Positions 30,510 through 39,121 of a stretch of 47,034 bases of DNA are shown here, in pieces. Source of the DNA: Actinomycetota bacterium (GTDB lineage: Bacteria > Actinomycetota > AC-67); assembly GCA_041658565.1 (NCBI GenBank), contig JBAZZY010000021.1, positions 1 through 47,034 on the forward strand, given 5' to 3'. Each line of letters begins with the position of its first letter. Position 1 is the stretch's first letter. The translations under genes were made by a program, and so were the position numbers. Below the pieces are notes generated by a model. It worked only from the letters and a program-made list of their open reading frames with translations, was not told the DNA's origin and did no database searches.

Positions 30510-33221
30510 TTACCCTGATGTTGAGTGCGAGATCCCGGCACGATTCGCCGCGGTAGGGATCTGGGCCCGCCGTGAGACCCCGAGCTTGCGCCTGATGTTG
30601 TCCACGTGTTTCTTCACGGTCGCCCGGCTCAAGAAGAGCGTGGAGGCGATCTCGCTATCCAGCATTCCGTCGGCGACCATGACGAGGATCTCAAGTTCGC
30701 GATCGGTTATCCCAGAGGGGTGCGCTGATCTCGGTCTTCCTCTGGTCGCGGGTCGCGTCCGCTCGATGAACCGTTCTAGGTCGGCGGATCTCTTCTTCGC
30801 GCCTATGAGGCTGAAGGCGTTCCGGGCTGCGGCGGCCTGTGCAAGGCCTTCGGTTCGCCGTCCGCTCTGAAACAGCGCGCGTGCGGCGATCTCCCGGATA
30901 CGGGCGGTCTCGTAGGGGAACGTCACCCGACTTTGAAGCCACGGCTCACTTGTGAGGAGGGCTTCTTCCCATCGGCCCGTGGCCAGCTCGATCTGTGCGG
31001 AGACCCGGCGCACAGCGATCTCAAGGGTCTGAGCGTTGGGCAAGTGCTTGCATGCCGCAGCTTGGTATCGAACGGCTGCCTCGACGTCGTCGAGATGGAG
31101 GCACGCCTCGGATAGCACAACGAATGTGAGGCTAAGTTCCCGCGGTTCGAGGGCCCCGTTCGCCAGAGTTGGAATCTGTTGCAGGTGTTTCCTGCTTTCT
31201 GCCGGCCTGCCAGCCTCAAGGAGCGCGAGGCCAAGGGCGTCTAGGGCGGCAATCTTGCAGGCTGGGTTCCTGGACTGTGCGGCGAGGTCAAGTGCGCGGC
31301 TTGCTTCGTCGAGCGCGTGGGGCAGATCCCCCGCCCACGCGTAGAGTCGCGCCGAGCTGCAGCACAGCGTCGCCGCATCCCAAACGTCGCCGCCAGATAT
31401 CGCTGCGTCAAGTGCGCGCGTGATCATCTCTCTCGCCGAGTTCCATTCGCCAGCCACGATCTTGAGCCAGACAAGATTGGATGTAATCCACCGGCGGTGT
31501 TCTTCCGAATTCGTCTCCGTCAGCGCTTCTTCCCACAGCCGCCGGGCCCGCGAGACTTGGCCCTTGGTGAAGGCCACCAAGCCCAGGTGGCCGATCGCGC
31601 GCGCGCGCGTCGGTGTCCCGTGCGCATCTTTCACCAGAGCGCGGAGTTCTGTCTCTGCCTTGCCGACGTGTCCGGCGATGCCGTGCAGAACGGCGATCGC
31701 GTGACGCACGTTGAGGGCATCGGAATGGTCGGCGAGCGGAGCAGCCTGCTTGAGATCTGCCAGGGCGTCGGCAAACGAGCCGCACATCCGATGGGAATGG
31801 CTCCGACCGATGAGGATCCTGGCACGCGTGGCGTTGGTCGGTGCGACATCAATTGCGAGCGCGTAGAGCGCGGCCGCGCGTTGAGGATCGAATCGCGCGG
31901 TTGCCTCTGCTTGCGACGTCAAGACGGAGCATCTTTCTCCGTCGCCGCTCGGGATCTCAGACACGAGGTGTCCGTACCAATCTGCTGCCTCGCGGTAGCT
32001 TCCCGCCTGGAATGCTTCGAGCGCAGCGTCCCGGAGGTGATTGGTGAGGGTTGCGGGCGGGCGGAGCGCGTTGAGAGCGTGATGGGCGAGTTCTGCCGCG
32101 CTGGTGTGGGCGGCGCTCTGCTGTGACAGGATTGCGTAGGCTCGCTCGTGCATCGCGGAGCGCGACAAGGGACCCATCACCCGGCGAAGGACTGCATCGT
32201 ACATCGGGTGGGCCAACTGAAAGCGCGGATGTGGCAGGAGGTCTCCGTTGACCAACCCCTGTTTCATCAGGTCTTCCAGGGTGGCAACAAGAAGATCGAC
32301 ATCCAACTTGGTGATTCCTGCGAGTTCGTCGAATCGAACATCGCGACCAAGGACTGCGAGGGCCTGGGCGACCGTGTTTGAGGGCTGGCGAAGCTGCCCC
32401 ATCCGATGTTCGATCGCCTCCTGAAGGGCGCATTGCCGTGCTCCTGGGCCGTGCCCTTCTCGTACGCGCCAGTAACCGCCGACCTGTGTGACGACGTCCT
32501 GTTCGCGTAGGGCGCGGAGGGTTTCCATCATGAACAAGGGATTCCCGGATGTCTGGGCGTACAAGAGGGATGCGAGAGAGGGAAGCACGGGACCGTCGAG
32601 CAGGTGCTCCGCCAGTGCTTGCGTCGAAAGAGCATCGAGACCCGAGACGTCGAGGCGATTGACCCAGAGGTCGGCTGATGGCTCGTACGGAATGGGTGCG
32701 CTAGACATATGGGAGCGCACGCTCGTTGCCAGGAGATATCCACCGTCGGCACCGCGAATCGCGGGAAGGAGCAGGAGGTTGGCGCTGTCGGGTGGGATCC
32801 ACTGGTAGTCGTCGATGAAGATGCCGATGGGGGCGAGGGCTGCGGTGGCTTCGAGCGCGCGCGCCACTTGGGGTAGGTCTGCCGGATACTCGTTGGCGGA
32901 CGTTGTTCCTCGGAGGGTGCCTACGACGCGGATCAGGGGGTCCGGCGGGGAGAGATGCCGGGCGTGGCAGGCTTCGACGAGCCCGGAAAGCAGGTCTCCA
33001 ATCGGGAAGCGCGGAGGTAGGCCTGCCGCCGCGGGAACTCGAACGAAGGCGGTCAGGAACCCGGTCTCAACGGCTCGCTGGTGGACCCAGCGAAGCAGGG
33101 CGGTCTTTCCGATGCCGGCGGGGCCGGACAGGACGAGGCCGCGTTTTGCCCCGGCGGCGACTTGCTCGAGGACCGGCTCGAGCTGATGCAGTTCTCTATC
33201 TCTGCCTATCAGTTCTCTCAT
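30510..33221 (-). CDS. Large ATP-binding LuxR-family (LAL) transcriptional regulator
   Basis: This 902-residue regulator has an N-terminal AAA/STAND ATPase with Walker A GPAGIGKT (residues 33-40), Walker B-like FIDDYQW, a long TPR-like helical middle (about 330-810, repeats such as ALDLAAQSRNPACKIAALDALG) and a C-terminal LuxR HTH (ITDRELEILVMVADGMLDSEIASTLFLSRATVKKHVDNIRRKLG). LAL proteins are typically activators triggered by a ligand bound to the helical region. ATG 33221 gives MRELIGRDREL, the standard start of this family, with GGGGGAAG upstream; TTG 33263 is less likely. Its target is not obvious; it is a single-gene unit. Confidence 0.9.
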   Translation of the reverse strand: MRELIGRDRELHQLEPVLEQVAAGAKRGLVLSGPAGIGKTALLRWVHQRAVETGFLTAFVRVPAAAGLPPRFPIGDLLSGLVEACHARHLSPPDPLIRVVGTLRGTTSANEYPADLPQVARALEATAALAPIGIFIDDYQWIPPDSANLLLLPAIRGADGGYLLATSVRSHMSSAPIPYEPSADLWVNRLDVSGLDALSTQALAEHLLDGPVLPSLASLLYAQTSGNPLFMMETLRALREQDVVTQVGGYWRVREGHGPGARQCALQEAIEHRMGQLRQPSNTVAQALAVLGRDVRFDELAGITKLDVDLLVATLEDLMKQGLVNGDLLPHPRFQLAHPMYDAVLRRVMGPLSRSAMHERAYAILSQQSAAHTSAAELAHHALNALRPPATLTNHLRDAALEAFQAGSYREAADWYGHLVSEIPSGDGERCSVLTSQAEATARFDPQRAAALYALAIDVAPTNATRARILIGRSHSHRMCGSFADALADLKQAAPLADHSDALNVRHAIAVLHGIAGHVGKAETELRALVKDAHGTPTRARAIGHLGLVAFTKGQVSRARRLWEEALTETNSEEHRRWITSNLVWLKIVAGEWNSAREMITRALDAAISGGDVWDAATLCCSSARLYAWAGDLPHALDEASRALDLAAQSRNPACKIAALDALGLALLEAGRPAESRKHLQQIPTLANGALEPRELSLTFVVLSEACLHLDDVEAAVRYQAAACKHLPNAQTLEIAVRRVSAQIELATGRWEEALLTSEPWLQSRVTFPYETARIREIAARALFQSGRRTEGLAQAAAARNAFSLIGAKKRSADLERFIERTRPATRGRPRSAHPSGITDRELEILVMVADGMLDSEIASTLFLSRATVKKHVDNIRRKLGVSRRAQIPTAANRAGISHSTSG

Positions 33222-33583
33222 CGCGGCTTCCCCCAATGGCCGACGATCGGACAATGGTGACAAATCGGCAGATGAAAGTCCAGTCGAGGTCTTCCACCCC
33301 GCGCATGGAGGGCGAAGAAATAGGCGGGCACCTCGTCGCCGGTGGCGCAGTGCTGGACCGACGACAATGTGGTCTTCTAAGTATTGAAGTCACGGGCTGT
33401 GCGGCCACCTGCGACTGGTGTGAACAACTCGGCGATCGCAGTCGTTCCGTGGCCCGAACTCCGGTGACCGTTGCGAGTCGCGAGTTGATGCCGGTGCCAT
33501 CCTCAACCTAGACCGAGACCGGAAGTTGAGACACCTTCAGGGCGCGCGGGATCCGGAGGTCGGAACCCTCGCCAAGCGCGTAA
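33222..33583. other. Intergenic region, no gene seen
   Basis: These 362 bp separate the LuxR regulator start from the end of the sulfur operon. I see no convincing ORF, RNA gene or terminator. Overlapping frames on the plus strand lack ribosome-binding sites and family features. Confidence 0.6.
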
Positions 33584-34114
33584 TCAGATGAAGAGGATCT
33601 GCGCGCCGCGGGTCATCTCGATGAACTGCGACGCGTTGATGATTCCCTCGATGTCATCGCGTAGATCGGCTTCTGTGAGCTTGTTCATGTCGGCCGACAT
33701 CCGGCACGCCCACAGGTGTCCACCCGACGCAACGATCTGATCGAGGAAGTCCGGCACCTCCGGAATCCCAAGATCCGAGAGCTGCTTCTTCAGCATGTGT
33801 GTCGCCATTGCCTGCATCCCCGGCATCGGAGCCAGTGCCTGAGGAATGCGCGCGTCGCCGATCGGAAGATGCATGGCGGCATTGCCTGTGGGGGTGAACT
33901 TGAGGTTCCACATCCGCGACTTCGTAATCATGTCGAAGCCCCAGAAGGTGAAGAACAGGTGCGTCTCGACCCCCTCTCCGAGCGCGGCGTTGGCCAGCAC
34001 CAAGCCGGGGTAGGCCATGTCCAAGTTCCCCTTGGAGCAGATCAGGGCGAGTGTGCGATCCGTCTTCTCGTCGTCGAACGTCGGAACGATCGGCGTTGTC
34101 TGTGTAGTCGTCAT
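33584..34114 (-). CDS. DsrE2-like (DsrE/DsrF/DrsH superfamily) sulfur-transfer protein
   Basis: The 176-residue protein resembles DsrE2-type proteins: an early cysteine in LALICSKGNLDMAYPGLVLANAAL, the typical GVETHLFFTFWGFDMI strand-helix, and a second cysteine in HLWACRMSADMN. Family members carry persulfide sulfur or are associated with SQR, rhodanese and TusA proteins. ATG 34114 follows GGAGG with a 7-nt gap. It is the last gene of the operon regulator-SQR-DsrC-DsrE2. Function as a sulfur carrier is inferred from family and neighbours. Confidence 0.82.
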   Translation of the reverse strand: MTTTQTTPIVPTFDDEKTDRTLALICSKGNLDMAYPGLVLANAALGEGVETHLFFTFWGFDMITKSRMWNLKFTPTGNAAMHLPIGDARIPQALAPMPGMQAMATHMLKKQLSDLGIPEVPDFLDQIVASGGHLWACRMSADMNKLTEADLRDDIEGIINASQFIEMTRGAQILFI

Positions 34115-34137
34115 GGCTGGGCCTCCACTCTCGATGT

Positions 34138-34452
34138 TCACACGCAGCCTTGCGGTTTGGGTAATCCGGCGATGTACGCCATCTTCTTCGCAGGCTTCTT
34201 GGGGAACAGCAGGAACTGTTCTTTGATCGGCACGCCGCCGAGGGATTGCACACGGCGACTGGTTGCGGTTTCGCCCTGCTGCTTGTAGTCCTCGCGGAGG
34301 AACCGGATGACCTTCCAGTGCGCGTCGGTCATCTCGATGCCGATCTGCACGGCAAGCGCCGCGCCCAGTTCCTCGTTCCACTCGTCGTAGTCGGTGAGGA
34401 ATCCTTCCTCATTGACGTGAACCTCGTGGCCGCCGATTGTGGTCACAGGCAT
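34138..34452 (-). CDS. DsrC/TusE/RspA-family sulfur carrier with single C-terminal cysteine
   Basis: This 104-residue protein has the DsrC fold sequence: VNEEGFLTDYDEWNEELG, the helix DAHWKVIRFLREDYKQQG and the flexible C-terminal arm ending IAGLPKPQGCV, with the penultimate cysteine that carries sulfur. The second conserved cysteine of true DsrC, 11 residues upstream, is alanine here (KKMAYIAG). That makes it TusE- or RspA-like, not a dissimilatory DsrC that forms the intramolecular trisulfide. It lies between DsrE2-like and SQR-like genes. It probably relays persulfide sulfur. Confidence 0.88.
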   Translation of the reverse strand: MPVTTIGGHEVHVNEEGFLTDYDEWNEELGAALAVQIGIEMTDAHWKVIRFLREDYKQQGETATSRRVQSLGGVPIKEQFLLFPKKPAKKMAYIAGLPKPQGCV

Positions 34453-34465
34453 TGGTTGTCCCTCC

Positions 34466-35707
34466 TCAATTGGTGCTTTCGAGGTGCTTGCCCGCCATCG
34501 ACATCAGCGCGGGCAACGGCATCGGGCGGCCGGGGAGCAGAACGTTCCAGTACAGCCAGCGGAACATCATCTTCCCCCGGTGGTTCATCTGGGTTTCTTT
34601 GAGCAGACTGAACGGTCCCAAGCCCGGCAGCGGGTACTTGCCGGGCAACGGCTCGATGTCGTAGTTGAAGTCGATGAGCATGGCTTTGCCTTTGCCACAT
34701 TCAATGAAGCAATTGGCATGCCCGTCGAACTTCTTGGTCATCTCCAAGCCTTGCGCGTGACGCACGAAGTTCTCAGGAAACAACTCCATCGAGAAGTGCG
34801 CGACCGATCCCGCTTTCGACGCGGGTATGTCTGATGCGTCGCCGACTGCGAAGATGTTCTCGTACGCCTTGGACAGCAGCGTGTGTTTGTCGACCGGCAC
34901 GTAGTTACCCTCGTTGCCCAGCCCGGAACGAGCTATGTAGTCCGCGCCCATGTTTAGTGGGGTGGTCACCAGCAGGTCGAAAGGAATCTCCCGCTCATCG
35001 AACGAAACCAGCGTCTTGGCGTCCGGATCGATCCGCTCGACGACGAAGTCACCCTCGAACTGGATCTTGCGCTCCGTGAGCATCCCGCTGAGGTGCCGGG
35101 AAGCCACCGGCTTGGTGAACGGGCCCTCCAGCGGCGTCACATACGTGATGTCGACGCGGTCTCGCATGGCGCGTGCGGTGAAGAATGCATCGGCAAGAAA
35201 CGTGAACTCCAGTGGAGCCACTGGGCACTTGATCGGCATTTCGACGATGTGCACGGCCAGTCGGCCACCGTTCCACGTCTCGAGCTTCTTGCGTAGCGCC
35301 GTCGCACCCTCGTACGTGTAGAACTCGTGAATGCTCCCACGCCACTCGCTCCCCATCATCCCAGGGGTCTGATCGGGTCGCGGCGATGTTCCGGTAGCGA
35401 TCACAAGGTAGTCGTATGGCAGAGATGTGCCGTCCGTGAGAAGCACCTTGTTATCGTCCGCGGCCACGCGGTCGATCTCGCCGCGGATCAGATCGACCCC
35501 ATCCGGAATGAACCGGCGCGTTGGCTTGACGATCTCGTCGTGGCGGTAGATGCCGAACGGAACGAACAAGTAGCCCGGTTGGTAGTAGTGCGTGTCGCTC
35601 TGCTCGACGATTGTGATCGCCCACTCCTCCGGGCGAAGGCGCGGACGGAGCTTGTTCACTGCCATCGTCCCGGCCGTGCCGGCGCCGAGCACCAGTAGTC
35701 GTTTCAT
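34466..35707 (-). CDS. SQR-like FAD-dependent sulfide/persulfide oxidoreductase
   Basis: This 413-residue flavoprotein has the N-terminal FAD motif VLGAGTAGTMAVNKL (GxGxxG), the HYYQPGYLFVPFG segment typical of sulfide:quinone oxidoreductases, a second dinucleotide-like region and the late FAVGDASDIPASKAGS motif. Cysteines at 161 (MPIKCPVAP), 333 and 337 (NCFIEC) are candidates for the redox and sulfur-chain chemistry, although the exact SQR type is uncertain. The C-terminus has amphipathic helices that could bind the membrane. Its start overlaps the regulator's stop by ATGA, so the two are coupled. Sulfide oxidation linked to quinone is the likely role. Confidence 0.85.
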   Translation of the reverse strand: MKRLLVLGAGTAGTMAVNKLRPRLRPEEWAITIVEQSDTHYYQPGYLFVPFGIYRHDEIVKPTRRFIPDGVDLIRGEIDRVAADDNKVLLTDGTSLPYDYLVIATGTSPRPDQTPGMMGSEWRGSIHEFYTYEGATALRKKLETWNGGRLAVHIVEMPIKCPVAPLEFTFLADAFFTARAMRDRVDITYVTPLEGPFTKPVASRHLSGMLTERKIQFEGDFVVERIDPDAKTLVSFDEREIPFDLLVTTPLNMGADYIARSGLGNEGNYVPVDKHTLLSKAYENIFAVGDASDIPASKAGSVAHFSMELFPENFVRHAQGLEMTKKFDGHANCFIECGKGKAMLIDFNYDIEPLPGKYPLPGLGPFSLLKETQMNHRGKMMFRWLYWNVLLPGRPMPLPALMSMAGKHLESTN

Positions 35708-36384
35708 CCTCCGCTCCTTGCGTCGCTTGTGTCATAAGGATGGGTCTGTGTGGCGAGCCGCGACAGCGCCGCGGCCACCTTCGGCAATGCGGTGAGAGCT
35801 TTCTCCCTGCCGACACCATCGAGCTGGTACAGCGCGGGATCATTCGTTCCTTCGGGCGCGATGCCCCCGATCAGAACCATCCCGATGAGCTGAGACCCGC
35901 GACGAACCAAGGCGCGCGCGCACTCAAACCCCAGCCGACCCGCCTGGAGACGAGCCTCGAAGTCGAGGTGGTCCGCAAGCGCGCGCCACTCGGCAATGCA
36001 CGCTGCCGCAACGTCCGGATCACCGGCCCGATCGGTGAACCACGGGCATGGGTTGGCGACCTGCGTGATCGGGTGACCGGCCATGTCGGTCACCACCATC
36101 ATGACGCCGAGCAGTTCCGCCGCCATGTCGATCACCGGCTGCGCCACGTTCGGAAGGAGCGCGACGGTGCTCTCAACCGCTGGGTTGTGCGCGCGGGCTG
36201 CCACTCCTAACCGGACCAGCTCATCCACGCGACCGGCAGGGAAACGCCACTGCCGGCCGACCTTCACGGCCGGCAGCCGCCCTGAGCCGGCCATGCGGTA
36301 GATCGTCGAGGTGTCGACGTCGAGCAACCGGCTCAACTCCTCAGCGGTGAGCAAACCCTTCGCAAGTTCCTGCCTCTCCTGCAT
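35704..36384 (-). CDS. Excisionase-type HTH plus PocR sensory-domain regulator
   Basis: The N-terminus (about 1-60) is an excisionase/MerR-like DNA-binding domain: GLLTAEELSRLLDVDTSTIYRMAGSGRLPAVKVGRQWRFPAGRVDEL. Residues about 75-215 look like a PocR-type ligand domain (PVIDMAAELLGVMMVVTDMAGHPI) with conserved cysteines in ANPCPWF, AACIAEW and FECARAL. Three cysteines in such a sensor beside sulfur genes could bind a metal centre or react with sulfane sulfur, but that is inference. It is the first gene of the sulfur operon; a TAGCAT box precedes its ATG on the minus strand. Confidence 0.8.
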   Translation of the reverse strand: MQERQELAKGLLTAEELSRLLDVDTSTIYRMAGSGRLPAVKVGRQWRFPAGRVDELVRLGVAARAHNPAVESTVALLPNVAQPVIDMAAELLGVMMVVTDMAGHPITQVANPCPWFTDRAGDPDVAAACIAEWRALADHLDFEARLQAGRLGFECARALVRRGSQLIGMVLIGGIAPEGTNDPALYQLDGVGREKALTALPKVAAALSRLATQTHPYDTSDARSGG

Positions 36385-36602
36385 GACTTGCAGGGTATGC
36401 TAACTCATGCATGTGGACTAGGGACCAAGGACCCACGGACAAAGAGGCTTTCGCCGTCACGCCCGCCTGGAAGACCCGCAGGGGCATCGTGGACGGAGCC
36501 ACCGAAGAAACGGCGTGCCATCAACGCGGTATATTTACGGTTTGCGTAGATCGGGGGTGAACGCCCTTGGACGCATTGCGACGGGATCCGGAGGGCGGAC
36601 AC

Positions 36603-36659
36603 GTGTTTGACGATTCACGATCTCGCGGAGCAGGAACCGGCTGCTCGCGCTCGAAATGA
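36603..36659 (+). CDS. Possible 18-codon leader ORF
   Basis: GTG 36603 is preceded by GGAGGG at 7 nt spacing and opens an 18-residue frame (MFDDSRSRGAGTGCSRSK) whose TGA overlaps the next ATG as ATGA. The good ribosome-binding site and coupling argue for translation, for example as a coupling leader. A TATATT box at 36531-36536 could be its -10. It may equally be chance. Confidence 0.3.
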   Translation: MFDDSRSRGAGTGCSRSK

Positions 36660-37462
36660 GTGCTAGGGCGGGTTTTCCCCATGAACCCGGCTTCGAAGAG
36701 GTCCCGATCGAGGTCGTGTATCGTCGCCTGAGGGAATCGATTCCGGGGCTGCCTCGTCCGGGGCGCCCCGTTGGCGGACGGAGCGTGAGTTCGACGGAAC
36801 CTGACGGCCACTCGAATGGGCACTCGGCGACCGAGACGCGGATACGGGAACTTGAGGCCGCTTTGTTGCGCATTCCGAGCATTACGGGCGCGCGCGTTGT
36901 AGCTACGCCCGCCGGTCGGATCGCTGAGGTGCATATTCTCTCGCGCCGCGATCGAGGGCCCAAGCAGTTGGTCCGAGACGTTCAGAGCGTTGCGGTGGCG
37001 AGCTTCGGGATCGAGATCGACTACCGGACGGTCAGCGTTGTTCAGCTCGAGGACGTCGCAGTCGAATCGGAATCTGAACCAGCCGCTCCCCAGGTTCGGG
37101 GCACCAGGGTGGAACTGCTCGGGGTTGCCGCCGAGACCAGTGGGCACGCGACCGAGATCACGGTGCGGCTCCGGCTTGGTGACCACGAGGAGATCGGTCG
37201 CGCGCGCGGTCCGGGCTCGTCGGGGATCCGGCTTGTCGCGCGCGCGGTGGTTGATGCGGTGGGCGAGTTCATGGGCGACTCCGCGCTGGACGTGGATTTC
37301 GCCGACGTCGTCCCCGCGGGACTCCATTCGGTTGCGGTCTCGGTGTTGCGACTCGCGACGCCGCGAGGGGACCAGATCGTTTCGGGCTCCGCAGTGGTGC
37401 GCAAGGATGCGGCCGACGCGATTGCGCGCGCATCCCTCGCCGCTTTGAACCGCCTGGTCTAG
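36656..37462 (+). CDS. Hypothetical protein with two repeated alpha/beta domains
   Basis: This 268-residue protein begins with a variable basic and low-complexity stretch (to about residue 60), then has a domain of about 75 residues (TRIRELEAALLRIPSITGARVVATPAGRIAEVHILS) and a C-terminal domain (TRVELLGVAAETSGHATEITVRLRLGDHEEIGRA...LAALNRLV) with strand-helix alternation like the regulatory domain of LeuA-type proteins. I do not recognise a named family. Similar proteins appear in actinobacteria without known function. It is convergent with the DUF5317 gene, 3 bp apart. Confidence 0.6.
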   Translation: MSARAGFPHEPGFEEVPIEVVYRRLRESIPGLPRPGRPVGGRSVSSTEPDGHSNGHSATETRIRELEAALLRIPSITGARVVATPAGRIAEVHILSRRDRGPKQLVRDVQSVAVASFGIEIDYRTVSVVQLEDVAVESESEPAAPQVRGTRVELLGVAAETSGHATEITVRLRLGDHEEIGRARGPGSSGIRLVARAVVDAVGEFMGDSALDVDFADVVPAGLHSVAVSVLRLATPRGDQIVSGSAVVRKDAADAIARASLAALNRLV

Positions 37463-37465
37463 GTC

Positions 37466-38173
37466 CTAGTCCACGCGCGCCCGTGGTGGCTGCGACTCGC
37501 GGATGATTCGAACGGACTCCCCCGGGTCGGTAGCGATTGACCTTGCCTCGCCGACGGGCGCTGCGTCTCGGACGTCGATGATGACGCCTGGAGCGGAGGT
37601 TGCGCTCGATCCGACGGCTCTATGCGCACCTATGGTCCTGCGTCCCCGTGGGCCGTGCATCAGATCCTGAATTAGAAGGACCATCCCGGCCCAGATCACG
37701 AGGTCTCCGACGCTTGCGACCGCCGGCGCGCCGCCTAACGGGATGATGTCCCCCAGGAACCCCAGGCGTGTTCCGCCGGCGATGTCGATGAAGTGCTTCC
37801 CGCGGATGACGAGTTGCTGCGCAGCCGGGCCCTTCCATCCTGCGCGCGCGGCGGCCTCGGCACTGATCGGCATTCCCTGGTTCGCCAGGATCACGATGTA
37901 GTTCAGAGCCGCACCGAGGGCGATGAACCCGACGCCCGAGCGGCGCCAGTTCGCGCCGGCGAAGGCGAATAGCGCCGCGTATGAGACGATCACGAGGCCG
38001 TAGGCGAGCATGTTCGCGGATCCCGGAATGAATTGAGCTGCCGTTTGCAGGCCGACCCCAACGAAAACCAGCCAGACCAGCGGCATGCGCGCGTTTGCGA
38101 GGTTGCTTATCGTGCCACGGCGTGCGAAACCGGTTCCGAATCCGAGGACCAACACGGTTATGAAAGCGAGCAT
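37466..38173 (-). CDS. DUF5317 membrane protein
   Basis: This 235-residue membrane protein has five hydrophobic segments (MLAFITVLVLGFGTGFA, LVWLVFVGVGLQTAAQF, LAYGLVIVSYAALFAFAG and others) and the family hallmark LNYIVILANQGMPISAEAAARAG. A polar tail of about 60 residues follows the last helix. The function of DUF5317 is unknown. ATG 38173 starts the protein at its first helix; the longer frame adds a poor extension into the divergent enoyl-CoA hydratase promoter region. Confidence 0.8.
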   Translation of the reverse strand: MLAFITVLVLGFGTGFARRGTISNLANARMPLVWLVFVGVGLQTAAQFIPGSANMLAYGLVIVSYAALFAFAGANWRRSGVGFIALGAALNYIVILANQGMPISAEAAARAGWKGPAAQQLVIRGKHFIDIAGGTRLGFLGDIIPLGGAPAVASVGDLVIWAGMVLLIQDLMHGPRGRRTIGAHRAVGSSATSAPGVIIDVRDAAPVGEARSIATDPGESVRIIRESQPPRARVD

Positions 38174-38225
38174 GAGTGGTATATACCTGCGGATCGGAGC
38201 CGGATCGAGGATGCGGGGGAAAATT

Positions 38226-39008
38226 GTGGATCTCACCTCTGTTCTTTATGAGACCAGCGCGCCGGTGGCGCGGATCACGATCAACCGCCCCGAGAAACGC
38301 AACGCGCTGAACGTAAGCGTCATGACGGAGCTGCGGGAGGCGTTCGGGCGCGCGCGCGCCGATTCTTCCGTAAAGGTCGTCGTTCTTACGGGCGCGGGTG
38401 AAAAGGCATTCAGCGCCGGCGGCGACCTGGGCGGGTTTACGGCGGAGCAGTCCAAGGTTGAACAGCATCTGATGCGAGGAACGCTTTCGGATCTGCTCGA
38501 GGATATGACTCGCTTGGGCAAACCGGTGATCGCGCGCGTCAACGGCCACGCACTCGCCGGTGGATTCGGACTTGTGTGTGGGTGCGATCTGGTCGTCGCG
38601 TCGGATCACGCGGAGTTCGGCATGCCCGAGGTGAACACCGGGTTGTGGCCGTTCATCATCACTGCGACGGTCCGCCGTTGCATGCCGGAGCGAAGGGCGC
38701 TTGAACTGATGATGACCGGCGATCGCATCGGCGCGGAAGAAGCGCAGCGTCTCGGGATCGTTAGCCGTGTCGCTTCTCCGGAGTTGCTCGACGAGGCTGT
38801 CGACGATTTGTGCGCAACGCTTGCGTCGAAAAGCTCGATGATTCTGCGGCTCGGAAAAGACGCGTTCTACGCGTCGCGCGACATGTCGTTTCGCGAGTCG
38901 CTGGACTACATGCACGGCCAGTTGGGAATCTGTTTGGAGAGCGAGGACGTCGTCGAAGGCGTCACGGCGTTCCTGCAGAAGCGAACGCCGGAGTGGAAGA
39001 ACCGCTAG
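38226..39008 (+). CDS. Enoyl-CoA hydratase/isomerase (crotonase family)
   Basis: The 260-residue crotonase begins VARITINRPEKRNALNVSVM and has the oxyanion-hole strands (AFSAGGDLGGF and KPVIARVNGHALAGGFGLVCGCDLVVA). The second catalytic glutamate region reads AEFGMPEVNTGLWP, so one acidic residue is in place. It acts on CoA esters, for example in fatty or amino acid breakdown. GTG 38226 with GGGGGA 5 nt upstream was chosen; ATG 38211 is also possible but has poor spacing. It lies ahead of the acyl-CoA carboxylase cluster and may belong to the same pathway. Confidence 0.88.
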   Translation: MDLTSVLYETSAPVARITINRPEKRNALNVSVMTELREAFGRARADSSVKVVVLTGAGEKAFSAGGDLGGFTAEQSKVEQHLMRGTLSDLLEDMTRLGKPVIARVNGHALAGGFGLVCGCDLVVASDHAEFGMPEVNTGLWPFIITATVRRCMPERRALELMMTGDRIGAEEAQRLGIVSRVASPELLDEAVDDLCATLASKSSMILRLGKDAFYASRDMSFRESLDYMHGQLGICLESEDVVEGVTAFLQKRTPEWKNR

Positions 39009-39014
39009 CCGCCT

Positions 39015-39044
39015 TTGTGTGTTGCGCAACGCCCGGGCGATAAT
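39015..39044 (+). promoter_or_regulatory. Promoter of the acyl-CoA carboxylase gene cluster
   Basis: The -35 TTGTGT (39015-39020) and -10 GATAAT (39039-39044) are 18 nt apart, giving a leader of about 70 nt before the GTG at 39122. Confidence 0.5.
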
Positions 39045-39121
39045 GCCCGGACCACCCAGGCGGGCCCCGGTAAACCTCGGAGGATTGTCCTTCGGCGACG
39101 GGCCCCCGGAAGGGAGGAAAC

